Source: JAENZQ01 sp964553505 (GTDB taxonomy: Bacteria > Bacillota > Clostridia > Peptostreptococcales > JAAYPU01). Taken from it: 5,977 bases of DNA. A model generated the notes under the pieces. That model did not search any database and was not told where the DNA came from. It saw only the letters and a list, made by a program, of their open reading frames with translations. Shown piece by piece: positions 1 to 5,977 of the stretch. Positions within the stretch are counted from its first letter, which is position 1; every line of letters starts with the position of its first letter. The DNA lies in contig CAZKKX010000159.1 in the NCBI GenBank assembly GCA_964553505.1, positions 1 through 5,977 on the forward strand. Direction: 5' to 3'. Position numbers and translations under genes: made by a program.

Positions 1-27
1 AAAAGAATATTTATACTACAGTATTCA

Positions 28-78
28 ATTGTCTACAATTTCGAAAAGAAAATATTTCTTTTTGATAATTTCTACAAT
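28..78 (-). terminator. Imperfect inverted repeat just after the operon's last stop codon (possible transcription end)
   Basis: Two 24-nt arms (28-51 and 55-78) are imperfect complements (17 of 24 positions) around a 3-nt loop. The 8 bp nearest the loop are perfect (AAAAGAAA with TTTCTTTT) and the outermost 5 bp match again (ATTGT with ACAAT). It begins 4 nt downstream of the TAA at 83-85, where a terminator is expected. It is almost free of G-C pairs and has no clean U-tract after it, so it is a poor intrinsic terminator; termination further left, beyond the window, is equally possible. No gene is seen in 1-82. Confidence 0.3.
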
Positions 79-82
79 AGGT

Positions 83-2746
83 TTATTGAATGATTTCCAC
101 CGATCGGCTTGAGGGAATCCATAAAACACTTGCATCTAATTTTTCTGAAACATATCTGACAGGCATCAAAGCCCTGCTGTCTTTTATAATAGGCGCCGCA
201 TCCGAGCCCTCAGGGATTTCCCCTATCTCCAGCACTATTTGCCTATTATCGGCTATAATTATCACCTTTCGTTCCTCTGCAACCCACTGGACATCCGCTC
301 CTAATGATTCCGAAATAAACCGAACAGGAACCATGGTACGGCTATCGATAATCATCGGCGGGACATCCAGGTTCTTTTCTTCTCCGTCCACTGTAACCAT
401 AGGGCTGTCAATCTGCAATCTGATTTTTTTTAATTGCTCCGCCCGCATCACTCCATAGTATGAAAAATGCTCGGTATAAAAAATAAAGGCTCCCGTCTCC
501 GCATCATAGCTGCCTCCTATTTTAACAGGTGCGATATTTCCCTCCTCATCTGTCTCATATCGAATAGCGCTGATATTTTCTAATTCCTTCATGTTTAAAC
601 CTTCCGGTATGGAGATGCTGACCTTTACAGGCTCGATAAAATTATTGATCTCTTCTTCTTCAATATTCCCTTTATCGTCTGTATGAATGATATGAACGGA
701 TAAATCTACCAGCCTTCCTCCAATATCAAACAGGCTCTTCATCCTTTCCTGATCTGCCTTTTTCAGCAATTTCTCTTTTTCTTCTTCCGTTATTATATTT
801 ACTTTTATTTGAACATAAGTATTTTCTGCATTCATTCCATCATGTAGCACTTGTTTTGAAATAGATGCCGAACCAAATTCAACACTTATATCTTGATTTT
901 TTATTGTCAGATTCATTTCTTTCTCCGATAACGATTTTAATGTGCCGGGGGATAAATAAGCTTTGCTGCCAGGATTCTTCTCAATATCCAGAATCGCTTT
1001 GCCATGCCGGTTTATTGAATCTGAAAGCATTTTTTCGTCCTTTTCCTTTGATTTATTGATATCTTTAACCTCTTCCAGTTCTTCTTCCGATTTACTTGCG
1101 TTTTCTATTAAAGAGTTTAATGTCGGTCCGCGATCTGAAGGACCGTCTGCATAAAACCATATGACAACATCCTTATCATCCAGATAACAATTATCTGCCG
1201 AAACACTTTTTATACTGTTGTTCACTTTATATTTCCACCCTGCTAATCCGGTTGTTTCTTTTTCTTCCAATCCGTTTATCTCATAAACATAAGACCCTCT
1301 GCATTTGTATCCTATATCGCCGGCATCCAACGCATCCATAACGGTAAATCCGTCCTCTTCTTCATCTCTCAGTTTAAGAACATCGGCGAATATGATTTCA
1401 TCATCGATACCTGAAATATATAGTGTGATTCGGATATAACTCGGCCTCTCTTCAATCTCTCCCGAATTTGATCCTCCTTCAACGGTTACTTCTACCAATC
1501 TTTTAATACTGCTGAACTCTGCCGTGACAATAGCCGTACCCTTTGCTTTTCCCGTTATTTTTCCTGTGCCGTCAATACTTGCCACATTTCCATTTGAAGC
1601 AATAGACCAGTTTACTAATTCCGGATTTAAATCATCAAGACCTGAACCAAATCTGCAGACTCTCAAATTGCATCGGTATTCATCCCCTATTTCCATTTCT
1701 ACATCAGAAGGATATATCACCATGTCAATAACTGTTTCTGAAGCCAACGGTGCTTCATTTATGAGATGGTAAGCTTCAAGAATCAATGTGTTATTCCCGA
1801 TACCGCCGTAATTTCCGAATTCTCCATCATCATTCAAAGCATGGTTCTGTAAATAATTCACTGCATCATCCCATACCTTGCTGTCTCTCATCCCTAACAG
1901 GTCCAAAGTAATGATCATCTCCGCCGTATTCGTGACCGCATCATCCCAAGCGCCGACTGCAAAACTCCCATCTACCTGTTGCTGTTTTAAAAGCCAATTC
2001 AAACCAATATTTTTTCTGTTATTGATTTCATTATCAGAAGTAATATCATATAAGTACTGTAAAACCCTTACGCCCTGTATGCTGCTGATAAAATCCGGAG
2101 CCCAGGGTCCTGTTTGCTGCCAATCGCCCGAGGAAACCTCAACCCATCCAAACGCACCCCAAGCTCCGTAAACGTCACCTGCCGAGTCTTCTATGTTTTG
2201 CTCTATCATAACATAATTTTTACAAGCAACCAAATCAATTTCAGACAAGGCTCCAATCTTACACAGCATGTCATATACAGGCATATTTACAAATATATCA
2301 CCGAATCCAAATACCCCTGTAGTTACATCCTGCTGATCCTGTATCTTGCTCAACAGACTATCCGCCCTGCCGATTTCGCAGTATTCTTTCGCTGCCAGAT
2401 AAGTCTGAGTCAAAGCTTTTCCATCAATAGCAGCACCCGACCTGTTTTCATCGATTAATTCAAGAGTCTCTGCTTTCAGGTCCGTTCCTTCTCTTTCCCA
2501 CAGACTCGTATCGGCTCCTTCCTTTTCAAGAACATAGACATCATACGCTGTCATATTCCCCAAGCTGTTATCCACTGTCGTGCCGTTTTGATATTCCGAA
2601 TAATTATTACTTGCCGCTATCCGGGCCAAATCAGTTCCTTGGGCATATGTTTCAATATCATAAATGGATATTAAAGAAAACAGCAAAAGGATAATCAAAG
2701 AATAATTTATCAGTTTTTTCATTACAGGTTTTTTAAATATAAACAT
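83..2746 (-). CDS. Secreted transcobalamin-like multidomain protein: toroid, Big2, DUF4430, copper-amine-oxidase-N repeats
   Basis: The protein has 887 residues from the ATG at 2746. Residues 1-36 form a signal peptide (basic start, hydrophobic core about 12-28, likely cut after TYA). No lipobox Cys, LPXTG or SLH is seen. About 61-331 are alpha/alpha-toroid repeats; the best is WLLKQQQVDGSF (251-262) followed by an NTAEMIITLDLLG helix. About 340-422 is a Big2 Ig-like domain (SIDGTGKITGKAKGTA). About 437-535 is DUF4430, related to the transcobalamin/intrinsic-factor C-terminal beta domain (GWKYKVNN, 503-510; DDKDVVIWFYADG near its end). A Lys/Glu-rich linker (550-574) leads to a beta-rich region (591-768, ending EHFSYYGVM) like those before SLH domains in clostridial surface proteins. 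Two copper-amine-oxidase-N-type half repeats close it (RTMVPVRF, 803-810; RALMPVRY, 858-865); these are stalk-like modules, not an amine oxidase. Likely role: extracellular ligand capture, probably a corrinoid, for the upstream ECF transporter. Domains are clear; the ligand is inferred. Confidence 0.87.
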   Translation of the reverse strand: MFIFKKPVMKKLINYSLIILLLFSLISIYDIETYAQGTDLARIAASNNYSEYQNGTTVDNSLGNMTAYDVYVLEKEGADTSLWEREGTDLKAETLELIDENRSGAAIDGKALTQTYLAAKEYCEIGRADSLLSKIQDQQDVTTGVFGFGDIFVNMPVYDMLCKIGALSEIDLVACKNYVMIEQNIEDSAGDVYGAWGAFGWVEVSSGDWQQTGPWAPDFISSIQGVRVLQYLYDITSDNEINNRKNIGLNWLLKQQQVDGSFAVGAWDDAVTNTAEMIITLDLLGMRDSKVWDDAVNYLQNHALNDDGEFGNYGGIGNNTLILEAYHLINEAPLASETVIDMVIYPSDVEMEIGDEYRCNLRVCRFGSGLDDLNPELVNWSIASNGNVASIDGTGKITGKAKGTAIVTAEFSSIKRLVEVTVEGGSNSGEIEERPSYIRITLYISGIDDEIIFADVLKLRDEEEDGFTVMDALDAGDIGYKCRGSYVYEINGLEEKETTGLAGWKYKVNNSIKSVSADNCYLDDKDVVIWFYADGPSDRGPTLNSLIENASKSEEELEEVKDINKSKEKDEKMLSDSINRHGKAILDIEKNPGSKAYLSPGTLKSLSEKEMNLTIKNQDISVEFGSASISKQVLHDGMNAENTYVQIKVNIITEEEKEKLLKKADQERMKSLFDIGGRLVDLSVHIIHTDDKGNIEEEEINNFIEPVKVSISIPEGLNMKELENISAIRYETDEEGNIAPVKIGGSYDAETGAFIFYTEHFSYYGVMRAEQLKKIRLQIDSPMVTVDGEEKNLDVPPMIIDSRTMVPVRFISESLGADVQWVAEERKVIIIADNRQIVLEIGEIPEGSDAAPIIKDSRALMPVRYVSEKLDASVLWIPSSRSVEIIQ

Positions 2747-2751
2747 AATTT

Positions 2752-2756
2752 CCCCC
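2752..2756 (-). promoter_or_regulatory. Ribosome binding site deciding the start of the DUF4430 protein
   Basis: GGGGG followed by AAATT precedes the ATG at 2746-2744 by 5 nt. The first in-frame ATG, at 2758-2756, directly follows tandem TAA TAA stops and has only A/T-rich sequence ahead of it, without a Shine-Dalgarno. The start at 2746 is therefore preferred; the difference is four residues and does not affect the signal peptide. Confidence 0.65.
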
Positions 2757-2761
2757 ATTTA

Positions 2762-4066
2762 TTAATTTTTAATTAATTTATAGACCGCTTCAGAACACTG
2801 AACTCTTGTAGCATAAGCTTCAGGGCGGAATTTCGTATATAACAGGTCTTTTTCTTCTGCAATCTGCACATATCCGTCATACCAATTGTCCCCACGGATA
2901 ACTGAAGCCTCGTCTTCAAGCCCTTTGACCCTAACAAGAATCGCTGCAATCTCAGATCCTTTAATCTTCCCTTCCGGTGCAAAATAATCACCAGAAACTC
3001 CTTGGATCCATTCCTTTTTTACTGCCACATTGACTATCTTATTTGACCAATGATCTTTTAGATCTTTAAACTTATTATTTTCCAATACTGCCTGATCCTG
3101 CAGATTCATTCCGTAAACGACAAATTTACAGAACTCTCCTCTTTTTACAGAATCGCCCGGTCTGAAAGTATTATCAGGATATCCAGATATAATATTCTTT
3201 TTGGCCAGTGCCATTATAGCTTCATAGGCCTCATGATCATTACCTAAATCCACAAAATTCATTTCATTATGCAGCCTATCAAATACAGAAGTCCCTTTGC
3301 GATAATCGGCAAGTGCTAAAAGACCGTGCCAGGTTGCCATGTAATTAGATTTCTTAATAGACTCCAAGTGCATGAAAGAGCCATCCTGAAGTCTGAATTT
3401 CATCAAATCATCGTATAACCCCTCATCCACATCCAGTCCCAGCTTTATCCTGGCTAAAATATACCAGGCGTATGCCTCACAACTTTCTTTTCTGCTCAAA
3501 TTGTTTTCTATGTATGTAACGACCCGTTTGACTTCATCGGCATCCCTGTCCAGCCCCAGAATATCATAGGCAATCAAAGCCATTGAAGATATATCCAGAT
3601 CCGAAGTATCCATGCCTGAATATATGGGAAAACCGCCATCCCTATTCTGATTCTCTTTGAGCCATTTTAATGCCGATGCTTTGTCATATTTCTCATAATC
3701 CGCTGCATATAGAGAAATGATTCCCCAAATATGGGAATTAATCAGCTCTTCACCTGTTCCATCAATAAAATCGGAAATTTTACCGCTTTCCAATTGACAT
3801 TCCGTCAACTTTTCTCCAACATCCAGTACATTTTTCCCGGATGCCAAAGCGCCTAAAAGATATCCTTCAAAGTCAGTTGTTAATTCCGACTCTACCTTCT
3901 CGAGATTACCGCTTATGGGGTTGTCTACGGCATAAAGTGCCAGAAGGCCCCAATGATCCGGATCCTGTTTTTTTAAATAGTCCTCAGTGGGTTTTAAATT
4001 ATTCCCATGAACAATATTTGTCATCAAAAGCACAAATACAAAAATATACAGAATAATTTTTCTCAT
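2762..4066 (-). CDS. Secreted alpha/alpha-toroid protein with three C-terminal SLH domains
   Basis: This 434-residue protein starts with a signal peptide (MRKII then a hydrophobic core, likely cut near VHG-NN at 21). Residues about 25-265 are helical repeats of the prenyltransferase/squalene-oxidase-repeat type. The clearest is around 134-171: WLKENQNRDGGF, followed by SDLDISSMAL, a pattern also seen in bacterial transcobalamin-like alpha domains. Residues 271-434 hold three SLH units: FVDLGNDHE with GYPDNTFRPGDSVKRGEF (294-312), FKDLKDHW with KGSEI (333-373), and a degenerate third (NWYDGY, ATRVQC; 394-424). SLH domains bind secondary cell-wall polymers, so the protein should sit on the cell surface outside the transporter. 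No catalytic DXDD motif of squalene-hopene cyclases is present, and the toroid is too short for one, so a ligand-binding or adaptor role is more likely than terpene chemistry. Substrate binding is inferred from context. Confidence 0.85.
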   Translation of the reverse strand: MRKIILYIFVFVLLMTNIVHGNNLKPTEDYLKKQDPDHWGLLALYAVDNPISGNLEKVESELTTDFEGYLLGALASGKNVLDVGEKLTECQLESGKISDFIDGTGEELINSHIWGIISLYAADYEKYDKASALKWLKENQNRDGGFPIYSGMDTSDLDISSMALIAYDILGLDRDADEVKRVVTYIENNLSRKESCEAYAWYILARIKLGLDVDEGLYDDLMKFRLQDGSFMHLESIKKSNYMATWHGLLALADYRKGTSVFDRLHNEMNFVDLGNDHEAYEAIMALAKKNIISGYPDNTFRPGDSVKRGEFCKFVVYGMNLQDQAVLENNKFKDLKDHWSNKIVNVAVKKEWIQGVSGDYFAPEGKIKGSEIAAILVRVKGLEDEASVIRGDNWYDGYVQIAEEKDLLYTKFRPEAYATRVQCSEAVYKLIKN

Positions 4067-4716
4067 ATTCTCTCCTCCATCTCAATATTTTCGTTATTAT
4101 TCTTTATATCAACAATTTGCATATATGATAATCTCTTTTTAAATCGACTTAAAATCAGTATAAAGTCTTTTCCAAAAAAGAATGTAAAAACAAAATTACC
4201 TGCAGCATGCATCATATCCAGATAAAATGATGCTGCATTTATAGCAATAAAACTTTTAAGATTTAAAGGGTATATAAAAAACAGCCAATGCCATAGATTC
4301 ATTATATAATCAAATGCAAATCCCCAGAAAAAAGCAAAAATGCTTAAAAATATCCGTGAAGGTGTTCTTCTTATTTTCCCCATGAGACCCGATCTAAACC
4401 CAACCAGCCCCCAAGCCAACATCTGCCACGGTTCCCATGGACCATGCCCGAGAAATGTATTGGATACCAATGTTGCAAAAGCTCCTACTACAAACCCATG
4501 CCCCGGTCCCAGAACATATCCGGATACCATGATTAGAAATGTTGTCGGCTGCACATTAGGAAAAGCTGCAAAGGGAACCCTGCCGATACCAGCCAAAGCA
4601 GAAAGAGTTGCAATCAAGGAAATCTCCTTCAATGATGTTTTTTTTCTTTCATAGGAAATAAAAATCCCTAATAAAGAAATGACCAATATGATAGCCGACA
4701 AAATCCCATAGTTCAT
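4063..4716 (-). CDS. ECF transporter S component, probably cobalamin-type (CbrT-like)
   Basis: This is an integral membrane protein of 217 residues that would bind the transported vitamin or cofactor in an ECF complex. An N-terminal hydrophobic helix (about 4-21) is followed by a basic loop with YERKK, then helices at roughly 30-45, 58-89, 97-114, 121-147 and 155-185, and a polar tail. Recognisable family features are a small-residue-rich helix (LSALAGIGR, 38-46), a PNVQPTT loop (53-59), a Gly-rich helix pair (LGPGHGF, 69-75) and the motif GPWEPWQMLAWG (92-103). I associate that pattern with the S-component group annotated as predicted cobalamin-specific CbrT in Firmicutes. The membrane topology and adjacent fused ATPase make the ECF S assignment strong; the substrate is less certain and rests on recalled family resemblance plus the transcobalamin-like neighbours. 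Its stop codon overlaps the next start (ATGA), so translation is probably coupled. Confidence 0.85.
   Translation of the reverse strand: MNYGILSAIILVISLLGIFISYERKKTSLKEISLIATLSALAGIGRVPFAAFPNVQPTTFLIMVSGYVLGPGHGFVVGAFATLVSNTFLGHGPWEPWQMLAWGLVGFRSGLMGKIRRTPSRIFLSIFAFFWGFAFDYIMNLWHWLFFIYPLNLKSFIAINAASFYLDMMHAAGNFVFTFFFGKDFILILSRFKKRLSYMQIVDIKNNNENIEMEERI
4074..4078 (-). promoter_or_regulatory. Ribosome binding site of the SLH-toroid gene, inside the S-component 3' end
   Basis: A perfect GGAGG on the minus strand lies 7 nt before the ATG at 4066-4064. It is embedded in the last codons of the S-component gene (ATG GAG GAG AGA ATA TGA), so the two genes share an ATGA overlap typical of coupled translation. 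Confidence 0.85.
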
Positions 4717-4722
4717 TGGTGC

Positions 4723-4730
4723 TTCCTCCC
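4723..4730 (-). promoter_or_regulatory. Ribosome binding site fixing the S-component start
   Basis: The minus strand reads GGGAGGAA here, with the GGAGG core at 4729-4725, 8 nt before an ATG at 4716-4714. A longer in-frame reading back to a TTG at 4815 has no ribosome binding site and would add 33 residues encoded largely by the 9-bp repeat. The ATG is therefore the better start. Confidence 0.85.
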
Positions 4731-4766
4731 GATAAGTGTAAATGGAAATATAAGTGTTATAAGTGT
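4731..4766 (-). repeat. Phased 9-bp repeat ACACTTATA upstream of the S-component gene
   Basis: On the minus strand three copies of ACACTTAT(A/C) occur at 4758-4766, 4749-4757 and 4731-4739. The first two abut, and the third is separated by exactly 9 nt (4740-4748), so all copies stay on a 9-bp register. A CACACT-type run at 4763-4776 extends the pattern upstream. The block sits between the ATPase stop and the S-component ribosome binding site. It may be an iterated regulator or leader element, or simple slippage-derived sequence. Translating it would give a His/Thr/Tyr-rich stretch that does not look like protein, which argues against a longer S-component start. Confidence 0.5.
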
Positions 4767-4784
4767 GAGTGTGAGTTTTAAAAT

Positions 4785-4810
4785 GGAGATTTTGTAAAAC
4801 AAAATCATCC
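4785..4810 (-). terminator. AT-rich hairpin just after the ATPase stop codon (weak terminator or attenuator candidate)
   Basis: The arms GATTTTGT (4788-4795) and ACAAAATC (4799-4806) are perfect complements around a 3-nt loop. A further 3 bp (GGA with TCC) extends the stem past a one-base bulge at 4807. In the transcribed direction the stem is followed by A then only four Us and more A/T. The stem is mostly A-U and the U-run is short, so strong termination is unlikely. It could trim or reduce read-through between the ATPase and the S-component gene, or act as a processing site. Function is inferred from position only. Confidence 0.3.
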
Positions 4811-4817
4811 TTCAATC

Positions 4818-5977
4818 TTAAATCTTAGATATTAAATTGCTGCTAGCCCGCAAAGCGTCCTCTATGGTCAAAATACCGTCTGCAAGTCCGTGAAACAACT
4901 TTTTCATTTGAGTTGTATAGTAAAAGCCTGAAGATAGGACTTGATAAGTCTGTGCATTTTCAACAATTGTCCCTTCATTAACCAAGCATACTTTTGTACA
5001 GTATTTTGCAACAAATTCTATATCATGGGTTACGATTATAATAGTTTTCCCGTTTATTTGAAGCTTTTTTAGCATTTGTCCCAAAACATCTTTTAATCTA
5101 CGGTCCAATCCCCTGGTAGGCTCATCCAAAAGAATCAATCCGGGATGTGAAACCAGAATCGAAGATAGCGCCACCCTCTGTTTTTCTCCCCCGCTTAAAT
5201 CTCTGGGGTTCTTATCTTTAAGGTGAACCAAATTCAGATCCTCTAAAATGCTTTCTATTCTCTCACTCTCTTCTATTTTATTGATATCTAAAGTAAATTT
5301 TAGTTCCTCGTATACGGAATTATTAAACAAATAATCATTAGGGTTTTGGGATAAATATCCGGTTTTTTCTTCATTGACAATCTTTCCCGAAGAAGGTTTT
5401 AGCAAACCGCTAATTATTTTCAGCAAAGTTGTTTTGCCGCTACCGTTGGGACCTATAACACCTACCACCTCATTCTTTTCTATCTCAAGATCCATATTAT
5501 TGATAGCCTGTATACCATTATCATATTGTAAATAGACTTTTTCTAATTTTACCGCAATAGGATTTGGTTCCTTTGTTCGTGAAGTCTCCTTCCTTTCAGG
5601 CATGCTCTTAAATCCGGTCGTTTCCAGAAGTCTTTTCCGACCGTCTTTAATGGTACTTGGGAGGTTCTCATATCCTGAAAGTGCAAAGAATCCTGAAACT
5701 GAAGGTAAAAACCCGGATTCTTTTTTTCTGCTCCACAAAGTGAATTCTTCAGGTGTTCCGTCAAAAGATATCTCCCCGTCTTTCATGAACAGAACTCTGT
5801 CAGCCAAATGGAAGCACCGATCTATTCTTTGTTCAATCAAAATGATAGTGTATCCCAGTTCTTTATTTAATCTTTCTATTACATGAATAATCTCATCTGC
5901 CGCAGCAGGATCAAGCTGTGAGATGGGCTCATCAAAAACGATAAACAAATGTCCCATGGCCAACGCGGTGCCTATGG
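4818..5977 (-). CDS. ECF transporter ATPase, fused two-NBD EcfA/CbiO-type, 5' end off the window
   Basis: This is the cytoplasmic energy-coupling ATPase of an ECF vitamin or metal importer; it hydrolyses ATP to drive the T and S membrane subunits. The reading frame is open to the right edge, so the start and the Walker A of the first nucleotide-binding domain (NBD) are missing. What remains of NBD1 begins just after its signature motif: Walker B VFDEP (5936-5922), D-loop SQLD, then IEQR where families usually have a switch His. An inter-domain linker typical of fused ECF ATPases follows. NBD2 is complete: Walker A GPNGSGKTT (5453-5427), Q-loop YLSQNP, signature LSGGEKQR (5198-5175), Walker B LILLDEP and switch motif VTHD with its His. 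It ends in a C-terminal extension common in EcfA proteins. The stop TAA lies about 100 bp before the S-component start, fitting one transcription unit. The ABC family call is very secure; the ECF subtype is strong because of the double NBD and the adjacent S component. Confidence 0.93.
   Translation of the reverse strand, partial: IGTALAMGHLFIVFDEPISQLDPAAADEIIHVIERLNKELGYTIILIEQRIDRCFHLADRVLFMKDGEISFDGTPEEFTLWSRKKESGFLPSVSGFFALSGYENLPSTIKDGRKRLLETTGFKSMPERKETSRTKEPNPIAVKLEKVYLQYDNGIQAINNMDLEIEKNEVVGVIGPNGSGKTTLLKIISGLLKPSSGKIVNEEKTGYLSQNPNDYLFNNSVYEELKFTLDINKIEESERIESILEDLNLVHLKDKNPRDLSGGEKQRVALSSILVSHPGLILLDEPTRGLDRRLKDVLGQMLKKLQINGKTIIIVTHDIEFVAKYCTKVCLVNEGTIVENAQTYQVLSSGFYYTTQMKKLFHGLADGILTIEDALRASSNLISKI

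Noticed and set aside
13..40. Two short dyads (ATACT-AC-AGTAT and AATTGT-CT-ACAATT) as operators of a gene to the left
   Set aside because: Arms of 5-6 bp are common by chance in such AT-rich DNA, and no downstream gene is visible in the window to support a regulatory role.
86..424. Copper amine oxidase activity in the C-terminus of the 887-residue protein
   Set aside because: Only the small repeat module named after that enzyme is present (RTMVPVRF, RALMPVRY). No catalytic domain is there; in clostridia the module is common on surface proteins.
90..458. Plus-strand open frames across the window, such as this one
   Set aside because: They lie opposite long minus-strand genes with clear domains, have no recognisable protein features, and no convincing plus-strand gene start was seen.
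3272..3994. Squalene-hopene cyclase or prenyltransferase enzyme
   Set aside because: The toroid repeats match, but the domain is about 240 residues, has a signal peptide, lacks a DXDD motif and is fused to SLH domains, so a non-catalytic surface role fits better.
4717..4815. N-terminal extension of the S component from a TTG at 4815
   Set aside because: There is no ribosome binding site before the TTG, the extra 33 residues are encoded by repeat DNA, and a strong GGAGG precedes the internal ATG at 4716.
4717..4817. Cobalamin riboswitch in the spacer before the S component
   Set aside because: The spacer is only about 100 bp and AT-rich, and I see no B12-box-like conserved core; a riboswitch would be expected beyond the right edge, upstream of the ATPase.

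Overview
The window reads as part of one minus-strand operon from a low-GC Gram-positive anaerobe, most likely a clostridial (Firmicutes/Bacillota) species. The reasons are an AT-rich composition, strong GGAGG ribosome binding sites, S-layer homology (SLH) domains, clostridial-type 'copper amine oxidase N-terminal' stalk domains, and a fused ECF-type ATPase. The species cannot be named from this sequence.

Layout in transcription order, right to left: (1) the 3' part of a fused two-domain ECF transporter ATPase, running off the right edge (4818-5977); (2) a ~100 bp spacer with an AT-rich hairpin and a phased 9-bp repeat; (3) a 217-residue membrane protein that looks like an ECF substrate-specific (S) component, closest in my recollection to the cobalamin-type CbrT group (4063-4716); (4) a 434-residue secreted protein with an alpha/alpha-toroid (prenyltransferase/squalene-oxidase-like repeat) domain followed by three SLH repeats (2762-4066), overlapping gene 3 by ATGA; (5) an 887-residue secreted multidomain protein: alpha/alpha-toroid, Big2 (bacterial Ig-like), DUF4430 (the family related to the transcobalamin C-terminal domain), an acidic linker, a beta-rich pre-anchor region and two copper-amine-oxidase-N-type repeats (83-2746); (6) an AT-rich imperfect inverted repeat just after the last stop codon (28-78).

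How the genes may work together: the ATPase powers, and the S component binds the substrate of, a vitamin or cofactor importer. The ECF T subunit is not in the window. The two downstream proteins are exported and together carry the two folds of animal intrinsic factor/transcobalamin (alpha6-alpha6 barrel plus beta-domain). The most interesting reading is a cell-surface corrinoid (B12-like) capture system that feeds an ECF transporter. This would be unusual, because ECF transporters normally work without extracellular binding proteins. The domain calls are read from the sequence; the cobalamin substrate and the hand-off between proteins are inference. No B12 riboswitch, RNA gene, insertion sequence or CRISPR array is visible, and the operon promoter must lie beyond the right edge unless the spacer holds an internal one.
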